Positions 9,770 to 20,342 of a stretch of DNA of 64,000 nt are shown piece by piece. The notes below the pieces were generated by a model. The model worked only from the letters and a program-made list of their open reading frames with translations. It ran no database searches and had not been told where the DNA came from. The DNA lies in the NCBI GenBank assembly GCA_014529385.2, contig CM043962.1, positions 92,886,180-92,950,179 of the forward strand, in the 5' to 3' direction. Source of the DNA: Adiantum capillus-veneris. Lineage: Eukaryota > Streptophyta > Polypodiopsida > Polypodiales > Pteridaceae. The position numbers were made by a program, and so were the translations under genes. How positions within the stretch are numbered: position 1 is the stretch's first letter; each line of letters begins with the position of its first letter.

Positions 9770-10910
9770 TTTTAAACCAAAATTGAATATTTGAGACATA
9801 TTGTTTCGGGAAAGGGATTTCATATTGATCCAAAAAAATTGAAGTTATTCAATCATGGCCTAAACCTTAAAACCTACACAAGCTAGGTTCTTTCATTGGT
9901 CTTTGCAATTATTACAAAAAGTTTGTTTATAATTTTGCTTATAAGTTTCATTATTTGACTCTCCTATTGAAGAAAAATGCTCTTTATGCATGGATTGATT
10001 TGCAAGAAAGTTTATTCATTGCACTCAAGAATGCTTTAACTAATGCACTTGTTTTACTACTTGATTTTGATAGACCATTCTTTGTTGTCATTATTGATGT
10101 TAGTGAAAAGGGTATTGATGCAATTCATATGCAAGATAACCATCCACTCATATTTGAGAGCCGTAAATTTAAAATGTCTAAATCAAAATTCAGTACATAA
10201 GACAAACAATTAATTATTGTAGTGCATGTTTTAAATATTTGGAAGCATTATACTGGGTGTTGAATTAATCAACAAAGTATCAAATATTTATAATCTCAAC
10301 CCTTATTAGAAGATAGGCATATTAAGTGGGTTGCTGTCATTGGAAGTTTTTAGCCCAACATTCAATACCAACCCGATAAGGAAAATGTTGTGGTTGATAA
10401 TTTAAGTCACTATCAACCATTATGGGTACCTCATTTGACTCTATGTCTAATACTTATGCACAAGATGATGATTTCAAAACCACATGGTTACATATGCTTG
10501 ACAATTTTATACACACAGTTTTGGAATACACTATACAAGAGTATTTCCTTTGTTTTAATCGAAAAATTTGTCTCTCAAAACCTTTTTGTCCTTTACTCAT
10601 TAAAGAGTTGCACAAACTACCTTATGCCGGACATAGAGGGTTTGCTACTACATTTCAAAACTTATGTTGTGATTTTTATTGGCCTACTATGAAAAATGAT
10701 GTTAAGAAGTATATCTCATCTTATTTAATTTGCCAAAAGATTAAATCGGCCATACATAAAAAGTTGGGCCTTTTACATCTTCTCCCCATGCCTGAAAAAC
10801 GTTGGGAGCACCTTTTTATGGATTTTGTTATTGGTTTCTCACTCACTGTTGTCAAGAATGATACGATTTGGATAGTCATCAATGCTTTCTCTCTTCTCCT
10901 ATGATATGCG
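9770..10910 (+). pseudogene. Gypsy-C: RT thumb, RNase H and integrase fragment
   Basis: Plus-strand fragment of a Gypsy pol from a family different from Gypsy-A/B/D. It opens with EYLRHIVSGKGFHIDPKKIE and a GLCNYYKKFVYNF connection region, continues into RNase H (9,955-10,200: LLLDFDRPFFVV, HPLIFESRKF) and then integrase (10,422-10,904). The integrase part has a zinc finger (HKLPYAGHRG followed by YLICQKIK) and the core start WEHLFMDFVIGFS. It lacks gag, protease, most of RT and the integrase C-terminus, and has internal stops. The left end abuts Gypsy-A gag; the right end dies out before a (GT)n tract. Confidence 0.82.
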
Positions 10911-10970
10911 GTCTGTAGTAATTGTGTCTACATTTTTCTCTCTTACAAGCTGACAACATTAAAGCTATTC

Positions 10971-10977
10971 GTGTGTG

Positions 10978-11008
<31 letters not shown>
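10971..11008. repeat. (GT)n microsatellite
   Basis: A short GT dinucleotide tract just beyond the end of Gypsy-C homology. Confidence 0.95.
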
Positions 11009-11010
<2 letters not shown>

Positions 11011-13153
11011 CTATTTTACCATAAATAATAAGACATAATTGAACTTTTTACATTCAAAAGACAGGTCGCTTTAGTAAAACAAAAAGATAAGTACAAAAAC
11101 AACTCAGTCTTAAAATTATTTTTTGTACAATGTTTGTACAAATGAGGTCTCATTCCAGTATACAAATAACATATGAACTTCCCAGATAGTAAGTGAGTGT
11201 GTATTCCAGTGTAGGACAGCTTGCCAAAGCCAAAAAAAAAACCTTCCAAGATAAGATAGAGTCCTTACCTGCATCCATCCAAACAAAACAACAATTCAGT
11301 TAGCCTTGGATGTGTTTTACAGATATCAATGGACAATACCAGTTGTTATACATGTCCATCTTACAAACTTTTTTTAAAAAAAAACCTTTTCAAGATTAAT
11401 CCATAGATTTTAAGAAAAGATGTTATCACTTTTTTAAAAAAAACTAGAGTTTAAAGTAAAAAGAATATGATTTTGATTAGAAGGCCATCACCCCTTCTAA
11501 TCCAAGTGTTTGAATCCACCCCCTTTTTTTTAGAAATCGGTTTTATCAGTTCCTAAAAACCCAATCAAATGAAGTTTAAATGAGAAGTTTTCCTCAAAAA
11601 CTTCCTTTTAAAGTTGTCAAACTTTAGTCAAAAAATTCTAGCTCAGAGTCCAATATGGTAGAATGGACTCTGAATCATCCACTATCACTTAATCATATTT
11701 CTCTTTCAAGGAACCCAGATTAAAAACCCGGTTTATGAGCCGAACCATGAAGTTTTTGAAAAAATTTATGTCATGCTTTACCGTGTTAGATTCACCTCAG
11801 TACTCAGCTTATGAAAGGAGTACCATCCTTCCAAGTGAATACATCCTAATTGAATAGAGTACAGTCCAAGTGCTGCCATGGTATGCAATAGGGTCCAACA
11901 TCTTAAATCATTTAAAATTATTGCGCAGCTGGACAGAGAACAACACCACCAGCCAACCGCCTATGTGTTAATAGGCAATGCAATGTATAGCTTGTCCCAG
12001 TCAATAAAGTAGTAGGTACAGCAAGATGTGCAACTGGGCTCAATCCCCTCTAAGAACTAGTGCATAATAGGATAGAAAACACCACCCCCTCAAGTATATA
12101 CATATACCCAACAGGGCTACAAAGTCTATGTACTAAAAAGGCGTTAGTAAGCCCCCCAATGTATCAGATTCCCATCGAAAAGATTTGCCAAGCAAAGTAA
12201 TGCAGTAGCAAACCCCAAAACAAACCATTGTTAATGTAGAGTAGTCACCCAATCAAACCAGTGTTTCAAAAAATTTAATAAACGATTAACAGTTGGTAAA
12301 CCATACCCGGATCATCGTGAAATTCTTAAGAGCGGTAACTAAAAAAGTGATAGTATTAATTAATCCACGCGATATTCTGAAGCCCATTAAGCCACCAAGG
12401 TAGGCTTGGTTACTCTCCACAAAGTAAAGTCAGGCTCAGTAGAGCGGCAGAAAAGAGCCCGCTTTCAAAAAGCCAGTGTAAACCTCATGCCTTTAGAAAA
12501 CAGTGAATAAGAATGTTATCTTTATCTCTTACAGTAACCACGAAGTACCACAGTCACCTGAGACCCAGTGGGAGGAAAAAACCATGTCATAGCACCATTT
12601 ATCATACATACTCACCGTCCATGGAGGATCATAACCAGTTTCAGAGCAAAAACCTCATACACAATATCAAACACAATCTATAGCAGTTTTATCAAAGTAA
12701 AAAATGCCCCCCTTTTTATTAAAAAAAAAACCTGCAAAGAAATATGCATGGGCAGAGTGGCCGACCTGAGTGATAGTTGTACCGAGCTCCATGCTTCAAT
12801 GTAAAACAAAACACAAATCTTTCTAAGCAGAACAATAAACAAAGCTAAGTGAGGGGCAGAGAAGCCCTCACCTCTTTATATAGAGGAGGGAGGTGGGCCG
12901 CCAAATCATAGTAATGAGCAGAATCGGCATGAGTGGAACAACTCCCTTCTGAGACAGCGAGGCCGACTACGTTTGCAGAGAGAAATACCTAGCGCCTTCA
13001 CGGCAGGTTTTGGCTATAGGGTAGTAAACTACTTAAGAAAGAATCCGTATTTGCCAATATTAGAGATGAGCCAAGTCCCATGGTGTCGACTTTATGGAAG
13101 TGAAGCTTCAAAAGTTAATAAATAAATAAGCCATGAGCTCTTAAGTACCACTC
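11009..13153. other. AT-rich spacer without recognisable gene
   Basis: No conserved protein is recognisable in any frame and the open frames are short. There are several A/T homopolymers and mononucleotide runs. A TATA-like palindrome (CCTCTTTATATAGAGG, about 12,871-12,886) could serve as a minus-strand TATA box, but nothing downstream of it on that strand looks like coding sequence. It may be an old non-coding element or intergenic DNA. Confidence 0.5.
12871..12886 (-). promoter_or_regulatory. possible TATA box (minus strand)
   Basis: Read on the minus strand as CTATATAAAGAGG, a good match to the plant TATA consensus, followed by a C/T-rich stretch. No gene is recognised downstream, so this is only a sequence match. 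Confidence 0.25.
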
Positions 13154-13182
13154 TGTGTGTGTGTGTGTGTGTGCGTGTGCGT

Positions 13183-13248
<66 letters not shown>
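13154..13248. repeat. compound (GT)n(GA)n microsatellite
   Basis: GT repeats with interspersed GC steps (13,154-13,215), followed directly by GA repeats to 13,248. Confidence 0.97.
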
Positions 13249-13251
<3 letters not shown>

Positions 13252-14742
13252 TTGAAGATTTCTAGCACTCATTTCTTGATCTCCCAGTAAAAATTCATGG
13301 TGGATCTATGTGTATAGGATGATGAGAAAGATTTAATAGATTGGACAAGTGAAATTCATGGTCTCATTTAAAAAACTTTATTTATCTTAACGATGATGAT
13401 AGAGGTTTAGCCTTAGGTATACAACATTCTCTTACCTTGATCATACAATGTTAGTGTGGAGACTTTTAGGGAGGTTAGTGTTCTAAAGTTTGAGTCTGTT
13501 TTTACTTCCAGTAGATAAATGAGTTCTTTTCATGTTGATGTGTCTTTCGGAGGTATAGTATTGTGTTAATATGCTTGTACAAGTAAAAGACGTTCAAGTT
13601 AGCTTCAGCCATTCACAATGGGAGACCACTGTAAAAATTGACACAAGAATATACATTTTGACATGTGACCATCTTCATCAACAAAAGACGATCCCTATTA
13701 CAGGAATAGATTGTTGGTCACACACTACGATTCCACTTCACACTTCTTCGACTATATCTACTCCAAAAGACACGTGCCATGATTACAAGTGTACTACTTC
13801 CTATGATTTTGGTATTTTTTATTTGATTGCATGGTTTTACATTGTTTATATTGATGTATGTGCATTGTACTTGCCAAATAGATGCTTGTATGTTTTGTAT
13901 ATACATAGATTAATTAGTTCACTTGTTTACTTATTGAATAGCATTTAGATTGGGCGTTTGAATTTTTCATAAATGCATGGTACATAACATAGTCTTAGAA
14001 TTATCTTGTAATGACAATGACTTTGCTTGTGTCTTAGGCCTAGTAGGGGTTAGACTACGTAGCACTCACATTTAGTAATGACCTAATCAAAGGATTGAAA
14101 GTTAGAAAATGTTCATTGGCTATTTAGTATTAGTACCCACAAAAAAGGGGTTTCCTAAATAAATTCAAAAAATAGAATAGAGAAAAAAAGAGCAATAAAT
14201 TTTAAGCGAGTCGGAGTTTGCTTCACTGCCCCAAGGGTACTTTAGTAAATCCAAAAAAAAAAAAAAAAAAGGCAAACAATGAAAAAGAAAACAAAGAAAA
14301 CAAAAACTTTCATGAGCTTCAATTATGGAATTATTAGCTACGTGAGTTTGTGAAATGATGATCATTGAAAAATCTTAAGATGCCAATGAGTCTCTTAATG
14401 ACATTATAATCCTTTGACCTTGTCAAGAATTAAGTGCTCCATTTAAGCTTAATTCTAGACATTTGACTTAATACATTTAATATGTAGACATTTGCACTAG
14501 TTAACCACTGCACGTACATGCATACATGCATTTTATGTCAACAAGTAAGTAATAGGTTTTTGCACCTCCCAAATTGTGTACTTCACAATATTTTGTTCTG
14601 CTTGTGTTTGTTGGATGTACCTGCTTTCATTTTGATTCATTTCTTTTTGTGGTCACATTCCTTAAGACTAAATCTTCAACATCACAACTAAGGTCTACCA
14701 CAACTACTTATAAGCAAGTGTTCTTACTAAGCTTACACCTCA
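13249..14742. other. spacer without recognisable gene
   Basis: Longest frame is 125 codons at 13,571-13,948, low in complexity and without recognisable motifs. A poly(A) run sits at about 14,253-14,270. I see no coding feature. Confidence 0.45.
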
Positions 14743-14860
14743 CTAGCTTCTGAGGACGGAATCTACATCAAGAAGGGAGGCATGTTAACCCATGACAGAT
14801 TGATGTAAACCTTATGAAATGCACCATCACTAGCTTCCGAGGACGGAATCTACATCAAGA
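14743..14860 (+). repeat. imperfect tandem repeat around polypurine tract
   Basis: A segment starting CACTAGCTTC(T/C)GAGGACGG occurs at about 14,740 and again at about 14,826, each followed by ATCTACATCAAGAAG and a purine-rich run. The repeat duplicates the sequence that precedes the LTR start into the LTR itself. Confidence 0.75.
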
Positions 14861-15398
14861 AGAGAGGTATATTAACAAACAGATGCAAACCTTATGAACT
14901 ACACCATTTTGAGTCGGGTCGGGCTTGTTTAGTTCCACATGTAGATAGTAGGTGATTGAGTGATCACTGATTGTATATGAAGGGTGTACCGGATAAAGCT
15001 TACCGTTGACCGTCCAAAGTGTGGACACCTATGTGTGAAATGGCTGGTCCATATATAAGCCATTGTAAACCGAAAACTGAAGTGCTAAGGCAAGTGCTCT
15101 TGCTCCTACTCTCCCTTCTCCTTATCCACCTTTGTATGTACATGCGACTGTATGTGTGCGTGCCATAGAGTGTATGTGTAGCGATCGAGCATTAGCAACG
15201 GCACCGACAGTGGCGAGATGGTCGAGCAACATCAACGAGCTGCTACGTCTCCATGGTGGGAGGATCCCTTATCCATGGTGGCACCAAGAGGTGAGTGACA
15301 CACTATTTGCATTCTGTTGAGCTTGTCAACACTCTAGCTGTGTGCTTGCAACTTCCATGGCTCACACACGGCATAAGGCAAGTTCCCTAGCTCCAACA
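14783..15398 (+). repeat. LTR of an unassigned retrotransposon
   Basis: The 616-bp segment starts TGTTAACC and ends TCCAACA, the TG...CA form of plant LTRs. Just before it is a purine-rich run (AAGAAGGGAGG, about 14,770-14,780) like the polypurine tract that precedes a 3' LTR. A TATA-like sequence (ATATATAAG) lies at 15,051-15,059. No coding region of the parent element remains on the left, and no target-site duplication can be tested because the 5' end is gone. Boundaries are inferred from the termini. Confidence 0.55.
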
Positions 15399-15988
15399 GG
15401 TACAACGAGAATGTGCAAAAACACCATACTATCTATCATGTCATCAAGCCTCATTACCCACAAAAATCACTTTACCCTACTTTCACAATTTTCACAAAAT
15501 TTCATCAACATGATGTAAAATAACCTCAAGAATGAGCATAGGAATAAGCTTCTCTTCATGCACAAGTTCCCAAAACATTCATTACTACTCTCAGTCACCA
15601 CCAAAACACTTCCCAATTTCAAAAAGCTTCTCAAAACATGAAAAACAAGCAAGCGAGGCTAGCAAGAAGCATCCCTTTCAGAACTGAAATTTGTGCACCT
15701 TAAGAAGCATTCATTACTGATAGTCACCACATAAAACACTTCTCACTTTCAAAAACATACAGGCAGTTTACATCTTTGACCATCATTTTATGCTTCTCTA
15801 TCTTTGATATCAGTGACATGGCAGTATGTCAATCCCATATACCTGCATGTCCTTTGTAACGCGTATATCTTTCCCTTGTGATGTATTGATGATTGCACAT
15901 GCAATGAACAACTTCTCACAATACTGACAAACCAAAAATGTTTTGGAATCAGCAGGAAAGTGTTAGACCCAATGCACACAAATGATAA
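15399..15988. other. PPR 3' flank
   Basis: Sequence downstream of the PPR stop codon on the minus strand. No other gene is recognised. It should contain the PPR 3' untranslated region, but no polyadenylation site can be assigned with confidence. Confidence 0.4.
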
Positions 15989-18313
15989 TTATCCTTGTTG
16001 GGCCAATTTTAGTTTAAGATCTTGCAATTTCACATAGATTTGTCTGCTTTGCGGATGCTTCATATCCAACATCTCTACTTGCATGAACCTTGGCTGCTTC
16101 AAAGCGGCATTGTTAATTCTTATCCGTTCTACGCTTTCTGCCTCCTTTTGCATGCCAGCAGCTGCGTAAATATTACTCATCAACACATATGCTGCAGTAT
16201 TACATTGATCTGCTTGTACTGCACACTCAAATGCGAACTTTCCAAGCTTCACATTTCCCCATTTTCGACAGGCACCTAGAAGAGCAAACCAAACTGGAGG
16301 ATGACCCTCAGATGATGGCATCATCTTGATTACTCTCATAGCTTTGTCAAAAAGCCTTGCACGTCCAAAGAGATCAACCATGCAAGTGTAGTGATCTTCA
16401 TTCGGTGCAATGCCATATTTTTCCCTCATGTTATCAAAATACATTTGGCCCTCTTCCACCAAACCTGAGTGACTACATGCATTAAGCACATTAAGAAAAG
16501 TGATTGCATTTGGAGAGATGCCCTCTTGTTGCATCCATTGAAAACAGTCCAGAGCTTCCCTGGCCTGCCCTTGCTGGGCATATCCACCAATAAGCGCATT
16601 CCAAGAAACAGCATCTGGAGAGAAACCCTCACTCCGCATTCGTTGGAAACAGCTCAAAGCTTCTTGGCCCTGCCCCTGATGGACATATCCCGCAATCAAA
16701 GCAGTCCAAGAGATCACATTGTGCACAGGAAGCATGTCAAAGACTTTTTGAGCTTTCAAAAGTACACCACACTTGGCATACATGTCAACCAAAGCTCCGC
16801 CAAGCACGACGTTATCTTTCAATAGCCCCTGACTAACAATCTCATCATGAATTTGCTTGCCCATGTCAACATCTTGGATAATGCCACAAGCCTTCAAGAT
16901 GCAAGCATAGGTGAACGAATTTGGAGAGAAACCGTCCCCACGCATCTGATGAAAACAAACTAGAGCTTCTTGACCGTGCCCATGTTGGACATACCCTGCT
17001 ATAAGTGCAGTCCAAGAGAAGACATCCCGGATGAGAAGCTCATCAAAAACTCGTTGTGCTTTCAAAATTACACCACATTTGACATACATATCAACCAAAG
17101 CTCCGCCAAGGACGACATTGGTTTTCAAAAGCCCTTGACTAATAATCTCATCATGAATTTGTTTGCCCGCGTCACCGTCTTGCATAATGCCACATGCTTT
17201 CAAAGCGCATACATAGGTGATCGCATTTGGAGAGAAACCCTCACTCTGCATTCGTTGAAAACAATGCAAAGCTTCTTTGCCTTGGCCCTGTTCGGCATAT
17301 CTTGCAATCAGTGCAGTCCAAGAGACAGCATCTCCCTTGGGAAGTGCGTCAAAAACTTTTAGCTCTATCAAAAGTTCACCACATTTGGCATACATTTCGA
17401 CCAAAGCTCCCCCAAGCACGATGTTGTTTTTCAACAACCCTCGACCAACAATCTCATCATGAATTTGCTTGCCCATTTTAGCATCTTGCATAATGCCACA
17501 TGCCTTCAAGATGCTAGCATAGGTGAAGGCATTTGGATAGAAACCCTCACTCTGCATCTGTTGAAAACAATCTAGAGCTTCCTGGTTTTGCCCATGTTGA
17601 ACATGCCCTACGATAAGTGCAGTCCAAGAGACGACATCCCGAGAGGGAAGCTCATTAAGAACTTCTTGTGCTCTCAAGAGTACACCACATTTGGCATACA
17701 TGTCAATCAAGGCTCCGCCAAGCACGACATTGTTTTTCAACAACCCCTGACTAACAATCTCCTCATGAATTTGTTTGCCCACTTCAACATCTTGCACAAT
17801 GCCACACGCCTTCAAGATGCAGGCATATGTGACCGCATCAGGAGAGAAGCCCTGACTCCGCATTCGCTGAAAATAGTCCAGAGCTTCCTGACCCTGACCA
17901 TGTTGGACAAACCCTGCAATCAGTGCAGTCCATGTAACTGCATTGTGCAAAGGAAGTGCATCAAAAACATTTTGCGCTTTAGTAAGTAGGCCACACTTGG
18001 CATACATGTCGACCAAAGCTGCACCAAGAAGGACGTTGTGTTTCAACAACTCCTGATTGACAATCTCATCATGTATTTGATTGCCCATGTCCGAGTCGTG
18101 CATAATGCCGCATGCCTTCAAGACGCAAGCATAGGTGATCGCGTTTGGAGAGAAGCCTTGGCTCCGCATGCGGTGGAAGCAAGTGAGGGCTTGCTGGCCC
18201 TGCCCATGTTGGGCATACGCTGCAATAAGGGCAGTCCAAGAGACGACATTTGGGGCTGGAAGCTCGTCAAAGAGTTGTTGGGCTATGACAAGAGCACCGC
18301 ACTTGGCATACAT
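15989..18313 (-). CDS. PLS-class pentatricopeptide-repeat protein, E-type, 5' end disrupted
   Basis: A 774-codon open frame encodes a PPR protein. Plant PPR proteins bind organellar RNA one repeat per base, and PLS-class members usually guide C-to-U editing in plastids or mitochondria. Five almost identical 102-residue blocks (P about 35, L about 36, S about 31 residues) each start MY(A/V)KCG and contain SWTALI, an L motif with (I/V/A)LKACGI and QIH(D/E)EI. A sixth block is shortened and leads into WNALIGGYAQQGQ, ITFLNVLNACSHSGLVEEG and HYTCMVDLFGR. The C-terminus has E-type motifs (LLGACRKWGNVKLG, YVLMSNIYAAAGMQ) and stops without a DYW deaminase. The listed start is the first Met of the longest frame and is not the ancestral start: PPR-like codons continue upstream across an in-frame TAG at 18,383-18,385. 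No targeting peptide is visible, so it may be a pseudogene. Confidence 0.85.
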   Translation of the reverse strand: MYAKCGALVIAQQLFDELPAPNVVSWTALIAAYAQHGQGQQALTCFHRMRSQGFSPNAITYACVLKACGIMHDSDMGNQIHDEIVNQELLKHNVLLGAALVDMYAKCGLLTKAQNVFDALPLHNAVTWTALIAGFVQHGQGQEALDYFQRMRSQGFSPDAVTYACILKACGIVQDVEVGKQIHEEIVSQGLLKNNVVLGGALIDMYAKCGVLLRAQEVLNELPSRDVVSWTALIVGHVQHGQNQEALDCFQQMQSEGFYPNAFTYASILKACGIMQDAKMGKQIHDEIVGRGLLKNNIVLGGALVEMYAKCGELLIELKVFDALPKGDAVSWTALIARYAEQGQGKEALHCFQRMQSEGFSPNAITYVCALKACGIMQDGDAGKQIHDEIISQGLLKTNVVLGGALVDMYVKCGVILKAQRVFDELLIRDVFSWTALIAGYVQHGHGQEALVCFHQMRGDGFSPNSFTYACILKACGIIQDVDMGKQIHDEIVSQGLLKDNVVLGGALVDMYAKCGVLLKAQKVFDMLPVHNVISWTALIAGYVHQGQGQEALSCFQRMRSEGFSPDAVSWNALIGGYAQQGQAREALDCFQWMQQEGISPNAITFLNVLNACSHSGLVEEGQMYFDNMREKYGIAPNEDHYTCMVDLFGRARLFDKAMRVIKMMPSSEGHPPVWFALLGACRKWGNVKLGKFAFECAVQADQCNTAAYVLMSNIYAAAGMQKEAESVERIRINNAALKQPRFMQVEMLDMKHPQSRQIYVKLQDLKLKLAQQG

Positions 18314-18457
18314 ACTGAGCAGCGTGTTTCCTAAACCTGGGTCCTTGTCGAGTAACCCACTAGCGCGAATATCAGCATGTATCTAGCTGCCTTGGTACAA
18401 ATCCTTCTTCTTAGCGCAGGCTTTCAGTGAGGTCATGAAAGCAAGTCTCATCACCTT
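18314..18457 (-). pseudogene. PPR N-terminal extension with stop codons
   Basis: In frame with the PPR gene, the upstream codons read GLLDKDPGLGNTLLS, IHADIRAS, a TAG at 18,383-18,385, then MRLAFMTSLKACAKKKDLYQ. This is the usual run-in to the first PPR repeat of such proteins. A second in-frame TAG lies at 18,458-18,460. The 18,383 stop sits where a CAG or similar codon would fit. The rest of the 5' end, including a transit peptide, is absent or lies beyond an intron or the TRIM insertion. Confidence 0.75.
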
Positions 18458-18508
18458 CTAAATTTTAGGGCGGTTACAGACTGCCGAAGCCTCTGCCCAT
18501 CCACTCAG

Positions 18509-19029
18509 TATAAGGGGTATGAGCCTCCCGAGAACGGCCACGGGAAGGGACCCCTCACCTAGACACGCTAGCCTCATTTCACGCACTCGCGCACCGTGGG
18601 AACTCCACGCAAGGTTCCCCGAGGCACGCTATGACCCTCCGTCAGTGCGGTGAAGCCTGAGGCTACGTGGGGCTAGGGACCCGGAACGCAAGACCCGCGA
18701 AGACCCGCGAAACGCAAACGGCTGTCGACCCATGGAACGCAACCACGCCCGAGCCGGCCCCGTCCGAGCCGGGCCCCCGTGAAGGCATTTCGACCCGAGC
18801 CGGTCCCGTCCGAGCCGGGCCCTCCTGAGCCGGTGCCGTCTGCGCCAGGACCCCTTGACACAACACCTCGACCCGAGCCGATCCCGTCTGAGCCGGGCCC
18901 TCTTGAGCCGGTGCCGTCCGCGCCAGGACCCCTTGAAGAAACACCCCGACCCGAGCCGGTCCCGTCCGAGCCAGGCCCTTGAAGACGAAACGTCCCCTCC
19001 CCGACGCGCCCAGATCCTGGGGCGTCACA
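18509..19029 (+). repeat. TRIM 5' LTR
   Basis: Starts TATAAGGGG directly after the target-site duplication and ends GGGGCGTCACA. It contains several copies of a GC-rich CCCGAGCCGG(T/G)CCCGTC-like motif. Its open frames are by-products of that repeat. The expected terminal TG is missing from the left end. Confidence 0.8.
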
Positions 19030-19031
19030 CT

Positions 19032-19043
19032 TGGTATCAGAGC
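19032..19043 (+). other. TRIM primer-binding site
   Basis: TGGTATCAGAGC, an exact match to the plant initiator tRNA-Met complement, two bases after the 5' LTR end. Confidence 0.9.
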
Positions 19044-19267
19044 TCAGTAAAAGAGCTCCTGGAAAAGAGTCGAAGACCGACGTGCCCGACGCGCACGATC
19101 CTCACGACGACTCCAACCGCAATGGCCCGGGTCATCAAAATCTGGGTGAAGAGAGTTCCAGAAACAACCCACGCCCTCCGTCCCCGTGACGCGTCCAAAC
19201 ACCGGGCCGTCACCCGTGACCCGCGCCGGCCCCGATCCGAGCCGGGCACCTCCACATGATAAAAAGC

Positions 19268-19359
19268 AAAGATGCGAGCCAGACAGGGCTCTTCAGGACG
19301 CGCCCAACCCGCGGGCCGTCACTCCTCCAACATGAAAGATGCGAGCCAGACAGGGCTCT
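19268..19359 (+). repeat. internal direct repeat in TRIM
   Basis: A 26-bp sequence beginning AAAGATGCGAGCCAGACAGG occurs at about 19,268 and again at about 19,334, 66 bp apart, in the non-coding interior. Confidence 0.85.
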
Positions 19360-19773
19360 TTATATCAAAAACAGGAACCACCAAAAACGCGACGAACCAA
19401 GCCAACGGTGTTCGTCGCGCCCCGGCCACTTTTGTGGCCCATGCTGAACTGAAGACCCATTCAAGTCTACAAAGAGACCACAGGGCCCCGAGCTTGCCCT
19501 CCAAATGACGTCCAAACAGGGACCAACTTCGCAAGTGCTGCATTGCGACGGAACGCTCTTTCACATCCAGCTTTCAAGAAGTCTCCGCGCGGGCCAACGC
19601 AGCAGGTGGCTCCGCGCACACTGGGTTACCTATTCGGGGAATGCTCAAGTACGGGGAATTCTACTTGGGTGTTCAAAGCATGCTTTTTCAGCCTTCTGCC
19701 AAAAATCCAAAAATACACACACTCTTTTCCCACGTTCGACGCGGTCGTCGAACTCTCTTCAACCGGGGGTGTA

Positions 19774-20265
19774 TATAAGGGGTATGAGCCTCCCGAGAAC
19801 GGCCACGAGAGGGGAGCCCCCACCTAGACACGCTAGCCTCACTCCACGCACTCGCGCACCGTGGGGACTCCACGCAAGGTTCCCCGGGGCACGCTATGAC
19901 CCTCCGTCAGTGCGGCGGAGCCTGAGGCTACGTGGGGCTAGGGACCCGGAACGCAAGACCCGCGAAGACCCGCGAAACGCAAACGGCCGTCGACCCATGG
20001 AACGCAACCACGCCCGAGCCGGCCCCGTCCGAGTCGGGCCCCCGTGAAGGCATTTTCGACCCGAGCCGGCCCAGTCCGAGCCGGTGCCGTCCGCGCCAGG
20101 ACCCCTTGATACAACACCTCGACCCGAGCCGGTCCCGTCCGAGCCGGGCCCTCCTGAGCCGGTGCCGTCCGCGCCAGGACCCCTTGAAGAAACACCCCGA
20201 CCCGAGCCGGGCCCTTGAAGACGAAAGGTCCCCTCCCCGACGCGCCCAGATCCTGGGGCGTCACA
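19774..20265 (+). repeat. TRIM 3' LTR
   Basis: Shares the TATAAGGGG start and GTCACA end with the 5' LTR but has lost some copies of the internal GC-rich motif (492 versus 521 bp). The bases before it read GGGGGTGTA, so the canonical LTR may begin TGTATATAAGG at 19,770 and the 5' copy may lack four terminal bases. Confidence 0.8.
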
Positions 20266-20342
20266 CTCAGGCGACGGGCGGGGAGGCTTTACACACTAAT
20301 ATGCCCAAGTTATCATGTATTAATAAAAGCGACCCCACTTAC

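Larger units (their letters stand above)
18509..20265 (+). mobile_element. TRIM-type non-coding LTR element, GC-rich
   Basis: A 1.76-kb element with two direct LTR copies (18,509-19,029 and 19,774-20,265), a primer-binding site directly after the first, and a perfect 5-bp target-site duplication CTCAG (18,504-18,508 and 20,266-20,270). Orientation is plus, from the position of the primer-binding site. The internal part (about 0.75 kb) encodes no recognisable protein, so mobilisation would need proteins from another element. It lies about 200 bp upstream of the PPR open frame. Confidence 0.85.

Noticed and set aside
13571-13948. 125-codon open frame in the spacer
   Set aside because: Low-complexity composition and no domain; chance length in AT-rich DNA.
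18383-18385. RNA editing to remove the PPR stop codon
   Set aside because: U-to-C editing of stop codons is known in fern organelles but not for nuclear transcripts, so a genuine nonsense change is more likely.
19543-20047. Possible gene in the TRIM interior
   Set aside because: Several overlapping frames, none with a recognised domain; the element has LTRs, primer-binding site and target-site duplication.
18663-20264. Several open frames of 60-180 codons on both strands in the TRIM (Pro/Gly/Arg-rich)
   Set aside because: They arise from the GC-rich repeated LTR motif, occur in several frames at once and carry no recognised domain.
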